Assembly: GCA_027486695.1 (NCBI GenBank)
Contig: JAIXOS010000351.1
Coordinates: 1 to 42,112 of the forward strand
Reading direction: 5' to 3'
Length of the DNA: 42,112 bases
DNA from: Chitinophagaceae bacterium
GTDB taxonomy: Bacteria > Bacteroidota > Bacteroidia > Chitinophagales > Chitinophagaceae
Notes under the pieces: generated by a model
Seen by the model: only the letters and a program-made list of their open reading frames with translations
Told to the model about the DNA's origin: nothing
The model's database searches: none
In this document: in pieces, positions 19,045 through 27,055 of the stretch
Position numbering within the stretch: the stretch's first letter is position 1
Layout of the letters: every line of letters begins with the position of its first letter
Program-made: the position numbers and the translations under genes

Positions 19045-20475
19045 TTATGCGCTACGCCTACCTTCTAATATTTTGTAAAAAGATCGGCTGCGTATTTCGT
19101 CAATGGTTAGTCCGGTAGCCAAGGCTTCATCTTCGGTTATTGCGCCACAATTCATGGCTTTTAAAAAGAAGTTGAGCAAGCCCTGACCCGTAGCAGCGTC
19201 GTCAAAAATGTCGCCCGTAAGGGTAGATATTGCGGCCCTGTCTACAAATGTTTTTAACCGAAATACGGCATCCTCGTAGCTGCTTAGGAAAAAATGGTAG
19301 GTAGCAGCATAGCGCATAGGCAATTGGGCAGGATTCAAATCCCAACCTTGATAAAATCCATTAATGAGCGAATGGGTGGTATGGTTAAAGCCAATACGCC
19401 AAGCATTGTGTACCGATTCGCGATTTTCGTTTAATTGTTCAAACGTTAATTTGTCGCCACGATGTGGGCCAATTGGCATAACATTGGTAGCGCCATCGCT
19501 CAAGAAAATACCGGTACCGCCTAGTGCTACTTTGGTCATGTGGTGAGCAAAATCGCATACTTGGTGTGCCATTGTTTGGTATTTGGCTGTAATGCCACAA
19601 CTAGCGGTATAATCGTATGTACCAAAATGCGCCGCTATACAGCGTCCTTCGCTTGCCCTGATAATGCGCATCAGCGGGTTACGTCCTTCATCGTCCATAA
19701 CTATTTGGGTTGCTTCTACCATGGTTTCCATTTTCAAGGTTCCCTTTGGCAAATCAAATTGCTGTTCAATGATTTCGAATAAACGAATAAGGGTTATCAC
19801 CTGCTCAGGAATGGTTACTTTGGGCAGCATGACCACAAAGTTATTGGGCAATACGCCATTGGTAGCTGTTAGCAAAGTGGTTAAAAACAAATCGAGTGTT
19901 CGTACACCACGCTCTTTTAAATCTTCGGTAAAGGGTTTAATACGAATGCCAATAAAGGGAGAAATGGTGTTATTTTTCATGCCAAGTGCCAATTCCTGAG
20001 CAGCTTGAATAGCAGTGGCATCTTCTTCTTCGTTTGGACGATTGCCAAAGCCGTCTTCAAAATCTATTCTAAAATCTTCCACCGGCTCGGTAGTTAATTT
20101 GGCTACTATCTTTTGGTAAATAGAGTAGGGTAGCCAAGCGGCTTCGTGTTTGCGCTGTTCGGGCGTTAAGGTTGCCAATTTTTGTGACAAATAAGTAATG
20201 TCTTTCTCTAAAGTTGGCAAGTACTGATGGCCTTCTAATTTTAGCGCTTTGGCCAAAACCACAAAATTGGGGGCATAGGTTTGTAAATTTTTCAGTGCAA
20301 TACCGCCCATTTTTTGGGTAGTATCGCTTTTAAACAAATTGGCACCACCATACACGGTATGCACTGCCTGACGGTCTGGCTTATCGCCCGGGTATGTTTT
20401 TTGAAACCGTAAATTGGCTTCTTGTAAGCTACTAAGTAAGGCCTCTTTGGCCGACTCGGAAATAGATAATTTCAT
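19045..20475 (-). CDS. HpcH/HpaI aldolase / citrate-lyase-beta / malate-synthase superfamily protein of unknown specificity
   Basis: IDFEDGFGNRPNEEED (FED-type motif), IGIRIKPF, LPKVTIPEQV, LKMETMVEATQIV and AAHFGTYDYTASCGI. TIM-barrel HpcH/CLYBL-like layout. 22 bp downstream of the HIU hydrolase gene. Confidence 0.75.
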   Translation of the reverse strand: MKLSISESAKEALLSSLQEANLRFQKTYPGDKPDRQAVHTVYGGANLFKSDTTQKMGGIALKNLQTYAPNFVVLAKALKLEGHQYLPTLEKDITYLSQKLATLTPEQRKHEAAWLPYSIYQKIVAKLTTEPVEDFRIDFEDGFGNRPNEEEDATAIQAAQELALGMKNNTISPFIGIRIKPFTEDLKERGVRTLDLFLTTLLTATNGVLPNNFVVMLPKVTIPEQVITLIRLFEIIEQQFDLPKGTLKMETMVEATQIVMDDEGRNPLMRIIRASEGRCIAAHFGTYDYTASCGITAKYQTMAHQVCDFAHHMTKVALGGTGIFLSDGATNVMPIGPHRGDKLTFEQLNENRESVHNAWRIGFNHTTHSLINGFYQGWDLNPAQLPMRYAATYHFFLSSYEDAVFRLKTFVDRAAISTLTGDIFDDAATGQGLLNFFLKAMNCGAITEDEALATGLTIDEIRSRSFYKILEGRRSA

Positions 20476-20497
20476 AAAATATTATTTTTTATTGCAA

Positions 20498-20836
20498 TTA
20501 AGAACCTCGATAGGTGCTGTATCCGAAAGGATTGAGCAACAAAGGCACATGGTAATGGCTATTACTTTGTATATTGAAAACAATTTCTACATAAGGATAA
20601 AAAGTCGCTATTCCCATTTGCTGAAAATAGGCTTCGGTTTTAAACAACAGTTTGTAATGACCCAAGGCCAATAAAAGATTGGAAGGTAGCAAATTGGGAA
20701 TGCGTCCGTCGGCATTGGTATGTCCTGCGGCTATTTCGTTCCAATCGGAACCGTGTTGTTGATACAATACTACGGCTACATTAGGGGCGGGTTTACCAAT
20801 AGTGGTATCTAAAATATGGGTAGTTAGTTGGCTCAT
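20498..20836 (-). CDS. 5-hydroxyisourate hydrolase (transthyretin-like)
   Basis: MSQLTTHILDTTIGKPAPNVAVVLYQ ... TNADGRIPNLL ... YPYVEIVFNI...HYHVPLLLNPFGYSTYRGS C-terminal signature. Start moved to the ATG at 20836, which overlaps the uraD stop by 4 bp. Confidence 0.95.
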   Translation of the reverse strand: MSQLTTHILDTTIGKPAPNVAVVLYQQHGSDWNEIAAGHTNADGRIPNLLPSNLLLALGHYKLLFKTEAYFQQMGIATFYPYVEIVFNIQSNSHYHVPLLLNPFGYSTYRGS

Positions 20837-21336
20837 GATACTAGTTTTTGTAAGCGCAAACGCGTAATTTTTTGTTGTTCCTGCATGGCTATTTTTAGTT
20901 CGGTAGTAAGATCGTTGGGTAGTCGTTCTTGCAACAATTGCAGCATTTCGCCGGCCGATTTTCCTGTTGCACAAACGATAAAGATGAAACCAAACTTTTC
21001 TTCGTACAAAGTATTGCCCTTGGCTAATGCTTCAATAACTTGGGTAGTGGCTTCGGCTACTGCGCTTTGTTCCCCGGCAGCCCAATGTGCCGTGTTGGCA
21101 AACTTTTTTTGCAAGGAGGCCACATCGCCAATTTTGGGATGATGGGTAAATGCTTCGAGCCAATCGGCAGGGGCTGTTTGTTGCCATAAATTATCGGCCA
21201 ACTGCAACAACATTTCTACCGACGTAAATGGTGCATACTGCACCATTGCATTCACCCAAGCAGTGGCCCCGCAGCATTGGGTAAACGACTGCCTCAATTC
21301 CGAAACAGCTAATCCATTTAATTGTTCTAAAGTCAT
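20833..21336 (-). CDS. uraD: 2-oxo-4-hydroxy-4-carboxy-5-ureidoimidazoline (OHCU) decarboxylase
   Basis: FTHHPKIGD, ANTAHWAAGEQSAV, NTLYEEKFGFIFIVCATGKSAGEML. The start at 21336 (MTLEQLNGL) fits better than the ORF-track start. Confidence 0.94.
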   Translation of the reverse strand: MTLEQLNGLAVSELRQSFTQCCGATAWVNAMVQYAPFTSVEMLLQLADNLWQQTAPADWLEAFTHHPKIGDVASLQKKFANTAHWAAGEQSAVAEATTQVIEALAKGNTLYEEKFGFIFIVCATGKSAGEMLQLLQERLPNDLTTELKIAMQEQQKITRLRLQKLVS

Positions 21337-21402
21337 AATGTATTGAAAATTGAAAAGCGTTATGTTATTGATGCAGCTACAAGTTAACCAAGCTGAAATT
21401 AT

Positions 21403-21513
21403 AGCCCCGATTGAAGCGGATACCCCACAGACGGCCACCTTGCAAAGGTGCCGGCGAGGAGTATGAGCGAAAAGCGGGACTGTAGTTGAAAAGACTGGTG
21501 AACGATGGGCTCC
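21403..21513. repeat. Structured intergenic element, copy A
   Basis: AGCCCCGATTGAAGCGGATACCCC...CGGcCACCTTgcaAAGGTGCCG...GGAGTATGAGCGAAAAGCGGGACTGTAGTTG...GATGGGCTCC. Same ordered blocks as copy B. Outer AGCCC/GGGCT and inner CACCTT/AAGGTG pairings. Confidence 0.75.
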
Positions 21514-21524
21514 TAATCATGCTC

Positions 21525-22277
21525 CTACACCACAGTTGGGAATCGGTTAACGTTTTTATAGTATATATAAACAGCTGGTTCTTTGCCCATAGCGGTAAAC
21601 CATTGTTGGCAATAAGGAGCCATCCAAATGGAATCGCCTTTTTTAATTGGATACCATTGATGGTCGAGCATATACACGCCTTGTCCTTGTAAATACAGTA
21701 GCCCATGTTCCATGATGTGTGTTTCTACCATAGGCAAGTGGCCACCACTATCGTAGGTGAAAATATTCACTGCCATGTCGAAGCGCAAATCGTCGGGCAA
21801 CAATACTTGCAGTCGCAACGCCGGATCGCCCAAATATTCGGGAGCCGGCACAGTAGCTGCATCTCCAAACAATACAGGCGGATTTTCTACACCCGCTAGC
21901 GGTTCAAACACCTTGTGAAAAGTAAGTATTTGCGTTCCTTCCACTACATCGGTAAATGCATAGGTGTGCTCTACAGGCACATATACAAATTGCCCTTTAG
22001 TGAGCAATTGACTTGTTGTATTTACTACCGCAGTTGCCGCGCCCTCAATAATATAAAAAAATATTTGCGACTGTTTTGTAGTTCCAGAAAGGGTACAATT
22101 GGCTTGTGCAGTAATGATGGTTTGGCATAACCTTGCGCCCATTTGTTCGTTGATGATTACATTAACGGTACAATTATTCCAACCCGGAACTTTGCTATTG
22201 ATGTAACCATCCGGAGCAATAACGGCATGGTTGCTTTTTACGACACTACGGGTAAGTGCGGATATTTCCATAAACAA
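21525..22277 (-). CDS. (S)-ureidoglycine aminohydrolase, bicupin (YlbA/AllE family)
   Basis: VKSNHAVIAPDGYINSKVPGWNNC, FFYIIEGAATAVVN...GQFVYVPVEHTYAF, GHLPMVETHIMEHGLLYLQGQGVYMLDHQWYPIKKGDSIWMAPYCQQWFTAMG. Confidence 0.92.
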   Translation of the reverse strand: MFMEISALTRSVVKSNHAVIAPDGYINSKVPGWNNCTVNVIINEQMGARLCQTIITAQANCTLSGTTKQSQIFFYIIEGAATAVVNTTSQLLTKGQFVYVPVEHTYAFTDVVEGTQILTFHKVFEPLAGVENPPVLFGDAATVPAPEYLGDPALRLQVLLPDDLRFDMAVNIFTYDSGGHLPMVETHIMEHGLLYLQGQGVYMLDHQWYPIKKGDSIWMAPYCQQWFTAMGKEPAVYIYYKNVNRFPTVV

Positions 22278-22283
22278 TATGTT

Positions 22284-23534
22284 TTAAGTGTGCTGTTGAA
22301 TTAATAAATGTAAAAAATTGTCGGCCACTTGCAAAGCAGCCGCTATGTCGTTCTCGTTACAACTTTCGGCGGGGTGATGGCTGATGCCCTTATAACACCT
22401 TATAAAGAGCATGGCTATTGGTGCTACTTGCGATACAGGAACAGCATCGTGGCCGGCACCACTTACCAAAGACACATCCGGAAAACCCGCTTGCGCTATT
22501 GCTTGTTGCAGTAATTGGGTAAACGGGGCATGTGCCGCTACCGGAGCTGTATGCTGTACCAATTGCCAATTGCAAGCAATATTGCGCGATTGTGCAATAT
22601 GGGTACAAAGCTGCTGTAATTGTTGGTATGCATTGGCCAATAAATCCGGCTCATTACTTCGCAAGTCAATGCTAAAATGCACATTACCGGGAATCACGTT
22701 ACTAGCCGATTGGGGTATTTGTAATGTACCTACCGTAGCCACTAAATTGGGTTGTTGCAAAGCAAATTTTTCAATAGCCACAACCATTTCGGCAGCAGCA
22801 CAAAGGGCATCTTGCCGCATAGACATTGGTACGGTACCTGCATGTCCGGCAAAGCCGGTTAAATGTACCAAAATGCGTTTTTGTCCTGCAATATCGCTCA
22901 CCCAAGCTACGGGTAAATTCCTATTATCCAAAACGGGGCCTTGTTCTATGTGCATTTCAAAATAACCCAACCAATCATTGGCCGGAATTGCTTCGTTAGG
23001 CAAATCAGCTGCCGTGCCGCCAAAAACCGACATTGCTTGCTGTAAGGTAATACCATCGGCATCTTGCTTGGCAAGTAGTTGGGGGTTAAATGCACCCGTT
23101 ACTACTTGGCTCCCTAGAAAGGTGGTATGAAAACGAACGCCCTCTTCATCGGCAAAAGCAATAATTTCTATATGGAAAGGCAACAAAATGGTTGACTGCC
23201 CTATTTGTTTGGCTACATCTATGCCCATTAATAGACCTAAAGGCCCGTCATATTTTCCGGCATTGACTACCGTATCGATGTGCGAAGCCATAACCAATGT
23301 TTTTGCATGGGGATTAAGCGATACCAATCGGCCTCTTACGTTGCCAATTGCATCGATACGTGTTTGCAATCCGGCTTCTTGCATCCATTGAGCCACCAAA
23401 TGTGCACCCTCAACAAAAGCAGGCGATCCATAACGACGCGTTACGCAACCGGACTGTTCCGTTATAGCCGCCAATTGCTCTATTTGCTGCACAATGGCTT
23501 TTGCCCTAGTATATTGATGAGATTTTTCCGTCAT
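22284..23534 (-). CDS. allC: Allantoate amidohydrolase (M20 peptidase-like amidohydrolase)
   Basis: VMASHIDTVVNAGKYDGPLGLLMGIDVAKQ, AFADEEGVRFHTTFLGSQVVTG, EMHIEQGPVLD, SGAGHDAVPVSQVAPIAMLFIRCYKGISHHPAE. Overlaps allantoinase by 4 bp. Confidence 0.88.
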   Translation of the reverse strand: MTEKSHQYTRAKAIVQQIEQLAAITEQSGCVTRRYGSPAFVEGAHLVAQWMQEAGLQTRIDAIGNVRGRLVSLNPHAKTLVMASHIDTVVNAGKYDGPLGLLMGIDVAKQIGQSTILLPFHIEIIAFADEEGVRFHTTFLGSQVVTGAFNPQLLAKQDADGITLQQAMSVFGGTAADLPNEAIPANDWLGYFEMHIEQGPVLDNRNLPVAWVSDIAGQKRILVHLTGFAGHAGTVPMSMRQDALCAAAEMVVAIEKFALQQPNLVATVGTLQIPQSASNVIPGNVHFSIDLRSNEPDLLANAYQQLQQLCTHIAQSRNIACNWQLVQHTAPVAAHAPFTQLLQQAIAQAGFPDVSLVSGAGHDAVPVSQVAPIAMLFIRCYKGISHHPAESCNENDIAAALQVADNFLHLLIQQHT

Positions 23535-24871
23535 AGGGCGTGGGTAATTATGGTGCCTTGGTTTAGTAATTGGTGTTGTTGGTTATCAAAAACGAGTTGC
23601 CCATTGAGCCAGGTTTGTTTTACCACACCATATAAACGTTCCCCAATATAAGGCGATACTTTGTGTTTGTGGTATAAATGTTGTCCCTGCACTGTAAACG
23701 CCTCGTTGGCAGCGAGTACTGTAAAATCGGCATCCATACCTTCCACAATACGACCTTTTCGATGGGTTAAGCCTGCTAGCTGCGCAGGTTGCACACACAA
23801 CCAATTGACCAATTGACTCAACGTGTAACCTCGTTGTCGAGCAGCTGTCCACAAAATTGGCAACGCCAACTGAATAGATGCTATGCCCCCCCAAGCTTTT
23901 AATAAATTGCCGGAGGCTATTTCTTTTAAATCGGGGGTAGCCGGAGAATGGTCGGTAGCTACCAAATCAATAATACCTTGCTGCAATGCTGTCCAAAGTT
24001 GGTCGTTATTGCTTTTCTCTCTAATGGGTGGCGCACATTTGAATGGCGTTTGCCCGTCGGGTATGCTTTCGGCATTAAAGTACAAGTAGTGTTGAGCTGT
24101 TTCCACCGAAATAGGCAGCCCTTTTGCTTTTGCTTGTTGCAATGGTGCAATGCTATTGGCCGATGATAAATGCACCACATGCACCCGACATTGGTATTGT
24201 TCGCACAATCGAATCATCATGGCTATGGCGTTGTCTTCCCATTCTTTTGGCCTGCTAGCCAAATAATTTTGGTACGATGCAGGATGTCCTGTGGCTCTGA
24301 CGAGGTTATCGGTTAACTCGCAATGTACCAATAGCGGCAAGCCATATTTGGCAATAATGGGCATAGCCAAATGCAAGTCGGATTCAGTAACATTAGGAAA
24401 ATCATCTATGCCAGAATGGGTTAAGAAAGCCTTGAAACCCAAAACCCCTTTTTTAATCAAAGGCTCAATTTGCTGATGGTTGCCGGGCACCAATCCGCCC
24501 CAAAAACCAACATTGGTGTGTAATTTATAATTGGCAGCAGCTAATTTTTGCTCAAAAGCATCGGGCGTAGTTGTTACCGGTGCCGAATTTAAAGGCATGT
24601 CTACCAAAGTAGTAATGCCACCCGCAATAGCAGCCTTGGTAGCGGTATCAAAACCTTCCCAACTAGTACGGCCAGGCTCGTTAATGTGCACATGCGGGTC
24701 TATGACACCGGGCATAAGTACGCTATCACCTAATGCTACTATTGGATGATGCGTATTGGCAGGCAATTGTTTTGCCACCCAACTAATGCGGCCATTTTCT
24801 ATGGCTACATAGGCTTCTGATATGCCTTCCGGCAAAACGGTTTGATAAGAATGTAGTATTTTCAACAACAA
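23531..24871 (-). CDS. allB: Allantoinase (cyclic amidohydrolase); probable TTG start at 24865-24871
   Basis: VLMPGVIDPHVHINEPGRTSWEGFDTATKAAIAGGITTLVDMPLNSAPVTT, GFKAFLTHSGIDDFPNV, HVVHLSSANSIAPLQQAKAKG, VATDHSPATPDLK. No in-frame ATG near the N-terminus; TTG-TTG-TTG precedes KILHSYQTV. Confidence 0.92.
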   Translation of the reverse strand: MLLKILHSYQTVLPEGISEAYVAIENGRISWVAKQLPANTHHPIVALGDSVLMPGVIDPHVHINEPGRTSWEGFDTATKAAIAGGITTLVDMPLNSAPVTTTPDAFEQKLAAANYKLHTNVGFWGGLVPGNHQQIEPLIKKGVLGFKAFLTHSGIDDFPNVTESDLHLAMPIIAKYGLPLLVHCELTDNLVRATGHPASYQNYLASRPKEWEDNAIAMMIRLCEQYQCRVHVVHLSSANSIAPLQQAKAKGLPISVETAQHYLYFNAESIPDGQTPFKCAPPIREKSNNDQLWTALQQGIIDLVATDHSPATPDLKEIASGNLLKAWGGIASIQLALPILWTAARQRGYTLSQLVNWLCVQPAQLAGLTHRKGRIVEGMDADFTVLAANEAFTVQGQHLYHKHKVSPYIGERLYGVVKQTWLNGQLVFDNQQHQLLNQGTIITHAL

Positions 24872-24980
24872 CGATTTTTTACAATTTTGAAAATAATTAC
24901 TAAAAATAACCAACAAAAAATTAAATTGCTCGTTTAGAAGGTAAAAAACTGCAAATTTTTCAGTAAAAAATGTTTTTTCT

Positions 24981-26387
24981 ATGGTAGAAGCTATTGTATA
25001 TGGTATTTTGACGATGGTATTGGGCTTCGCTATTTACTTTACCTATGCTTTTAAAAAAATGGAGCAAACGGCAATATCCACAGATGCCCCGGAGGAAAAG
25101 CAATCGTTTTTATCGTTGGCATATGGCTACATGTACACCATTATTGTAATTGTGATAGGAATAATGCTGCTAGTAACTTGGTATTTTGTGCGCAATACAC
25201 CTTGGGAAGGACACTTAATGGAGTGGATGAACATTGTTGTACGACTTATGCACATTACTTTTGGCATTGCTTGGATTGGCGCCTCTTTTTATTTTGTTTT
25301 TTTAGAAAATGCGCTCAATAGAACCGATAATGTTCGGGACGAGCTTGCCGGCAACCTGTGGGCAGTACATGGCGGCGGTTTTTATTATTTAGAAAAATAC
25401 AAAGTGGCTCCGGCTACTATCCCCAAACATTTACATTGGTTTAAATACGAAGCCTATTTTACTTGGTTATCGGGTTTTTCGTTGTTGTTTGTGGTATATT
25501 ATTTTAATGCAAAAGGCATTTTGATTGATACCAATGTACTTAAAATGAGTAGTTGGGTTGCCGTAAGTATGGGAGTTGGTTCATTTGTGGTGGCGTGGAT
25601 TGTTTACGACTTATTGTGTAAATCGGCTTTAATTAAGCATACCAATGCATTTACAATTGTTGGTTTTTGCGTAGCTGTAGGCTTTGCTTATTTGTATACA
25701 CACTTGTTTAGTGCGCGGGCAGCCTACATTCATTTTGGTGCTATGTTGGGTACGCTTATGGCTGGCAATGTATTTTTTGTCATTATTCCTTCGCAAAAAG
25801 CTATGGTCAATGCCGCAAAAAAAGGCATTCCGTTAGATGCTACCTTGGGCAAAAAAGCATTAGCGCGTTCCTTACACAACAACTATTTTACGTTGCCGGT
25901 TTTGTTTGTAATGGTAAGCAATCACTTTCCAAGCACTTTTGGATACGAACAATCGTGGGCCGTGTTAGCCGGGCTTACATTGGGTACTGCAGGAATAAAA
26001 CATTACTTAAACTTAAAAGAAAAAGGACAGTATACCGTTTGGGTGCTACCTATTTCGGTGGCCATTTTATTGGCTGTTTGTTTTGTTACAGCTCCGCCAA
26101 AAAACAATGATGCTTGCACCAAACAGGTAGATTTTGCCGATGTTCAAGCAGTTATCACCAAGCGATGCGTAACTTGTCATTCGTCTAAACCAACCGACGA
26201 CGTTTATACAGCCCCACCAAATGGTGTGGTATACGATACGCCACAAGATATTGTGAAACTGAAAGATAAAATCATGCAGCGCGTGGTGGTTACCAAAACC
26301 ATGCCGCAGAACAATAAAACCAATATTACACCCGCAGAACGGAACTTGATTCGTTGTTGGATAGAACAAGGAGCTAATATTAAATAA
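24981..26387 (+). CDS. puuD: Membrane urate oxidase PuuD (DUF989-type integral membrane domain + C-terminal cytochrome c-type CxxCH domain)
   Basis: Multi-TM protein with WMNIVVRLMHITFGIAWIGASFYFVFLENAL, LWAVHGGGFYYLEKYKVAP and LHWFKYEAYFTWLSGF. C-terminal VITKRCVTCHSSKPTDD...MPQNNKTNITPAERNLIRCWIEQGA. Confidence 0.92.
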   Translation: MVEAIVYGILTMVLGFAIYFTYAFKKMEQTAISTDAPEEKQSFLSLAYGYMYTIIVIVIGIMLLVTWYFVRNTPWEGHLMEWMNIVVRLMHITFGIAWIGASFYFVFLENALNRTDNVRDELAGNLWAVHGGGFYYLEKYKVAPATIPKHLHWFKYEAYFTWLSGFSLLFVVYYFNAKGILIDTNVLKMSSWVAVSMGVGSFVVAWIVYDLLCKSALIKHTNAFTIVGFCVAVGFAYLYTHLFSARAAYIHFGAMLGTLMAGNVFFVIIPSQKAMVNAAKKGIPLDATLGKKALARSLHNNYFTLPVLFVMVSNHFPSTFGYEQSWAVLAGLTLGTAGIKHYLNLKEKGQYTVWVLPISVAILLAVCFVTAPPKNNDACTKQVDFADVQAVITKRCVTCHSSKPTDDVYTAPPNGVVYDTPQDIVKLKDKIMQRVVVTKTMPQNNKTNITPAERNLIRCWIEQGANIK

Positions 26388-26452
26388 CCCTACTTCGGCT
26401 ACTCATCATTAATACACCGCTGACGGGATAAGTATTAGCAAAATGGGCTTAC

Positions 26453-26923
26453 TTATTTTTTAAGCAAATTCAAATCGGGCTGTGCATATTTGTACACTTT
26501 GAAGTAGATGGTTGTTTTGGTTTGGTATACACCTTCTATTTGCGAAATACCATTAACAAATTCTACCAAATGATCGTTATCTCGGCACATTACATCTACT
26601 TCTAAATCATAATCGCCTGAAGTGCCAGCCAAAAAGCTCACTTCCGGTTTGTTTACAATATTTTCTACAACATTTTCTTTCAGGGCAGCAGGTCGTACAC
26701 AAATAGCAATGTGGGCATAGGAATGAAAGCCTACTTTATCGGGATCTACCCTGCCTAAAATATTGATAGTACCATCTTCTATCAGTTTATTGAAGCGGGT
26801 ACGTATGGTACCAACAGACACTTTGAGATTCTCGGCCATTACCGTAAACGACATGCGTCCGTCTTTTTGTAAAAAAGACAAAATTGAAAAATCCAAATCA
26901 TCTAGCATGGTTGTTCCTTTCAT
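26453..26923 (-). CDS. Lrp/AsnC family transcriptional regulator
   Basis: MLDDLDFSILSFLQKDGRMSFTVMAENLKVSVGTIRTRFNKLIEDGTI, followed by a RAM-like domain (LAGTSGDYDLEVDVMCRDNDHLVEFV). Confidence 0.94.
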   Translation of the reverse strand: MKGTTMLDDLDFSILSFLQKDGRMSFTVMAENLKVSVGTIRTRFNKLIEDGTINILGRVDPDKVGFHSYAHIAICVRPAALKENVVENIVNKPEVSFLAGTSGDYDLEVDVMCRDNDHLVEFVNGISQIEGVYQTKTTIYFKVYKYAQPDLNLLKK

Positions 26924-27055
26924 ATTGCACCAAAAATTTGTTTGACAAAAATGAAGTAATTTTTTGAAAATAATTTTTTTAATTTCAACAGAAAATGCAT
27001 TATTTTTATTTTTCCGTATAACTTTCTAAAAAATTTACAGAATAAAAAAGAATTT

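Noticed and set aside
20837-20974. N-terminal extension of HIU hydrolase in the ORF track
   Set aside because: The extra 46 aa lie inside the uraD gene and resemble no targeting signal; MSQLTTHILD is the canonical start and gives a typical 4-bp overlap.
22411-22965. 184-aa Cys-rich plus-strand ORF
   Set aside because: Antisense to allantoate amidohydrolase; the Cys/Ala richness follows from complementing the GCA-rich/TTGC-rich coding strand.
26391-26446. Third copy of the structured intergenic element (AATACACCGCTGACGGGAT)
   Set aside because: Only a short block resembles copy B (AATACCCCGCTGAGGG); the remaining ordered blocks are missing, so chance similarity or a remnant cannot be separated.
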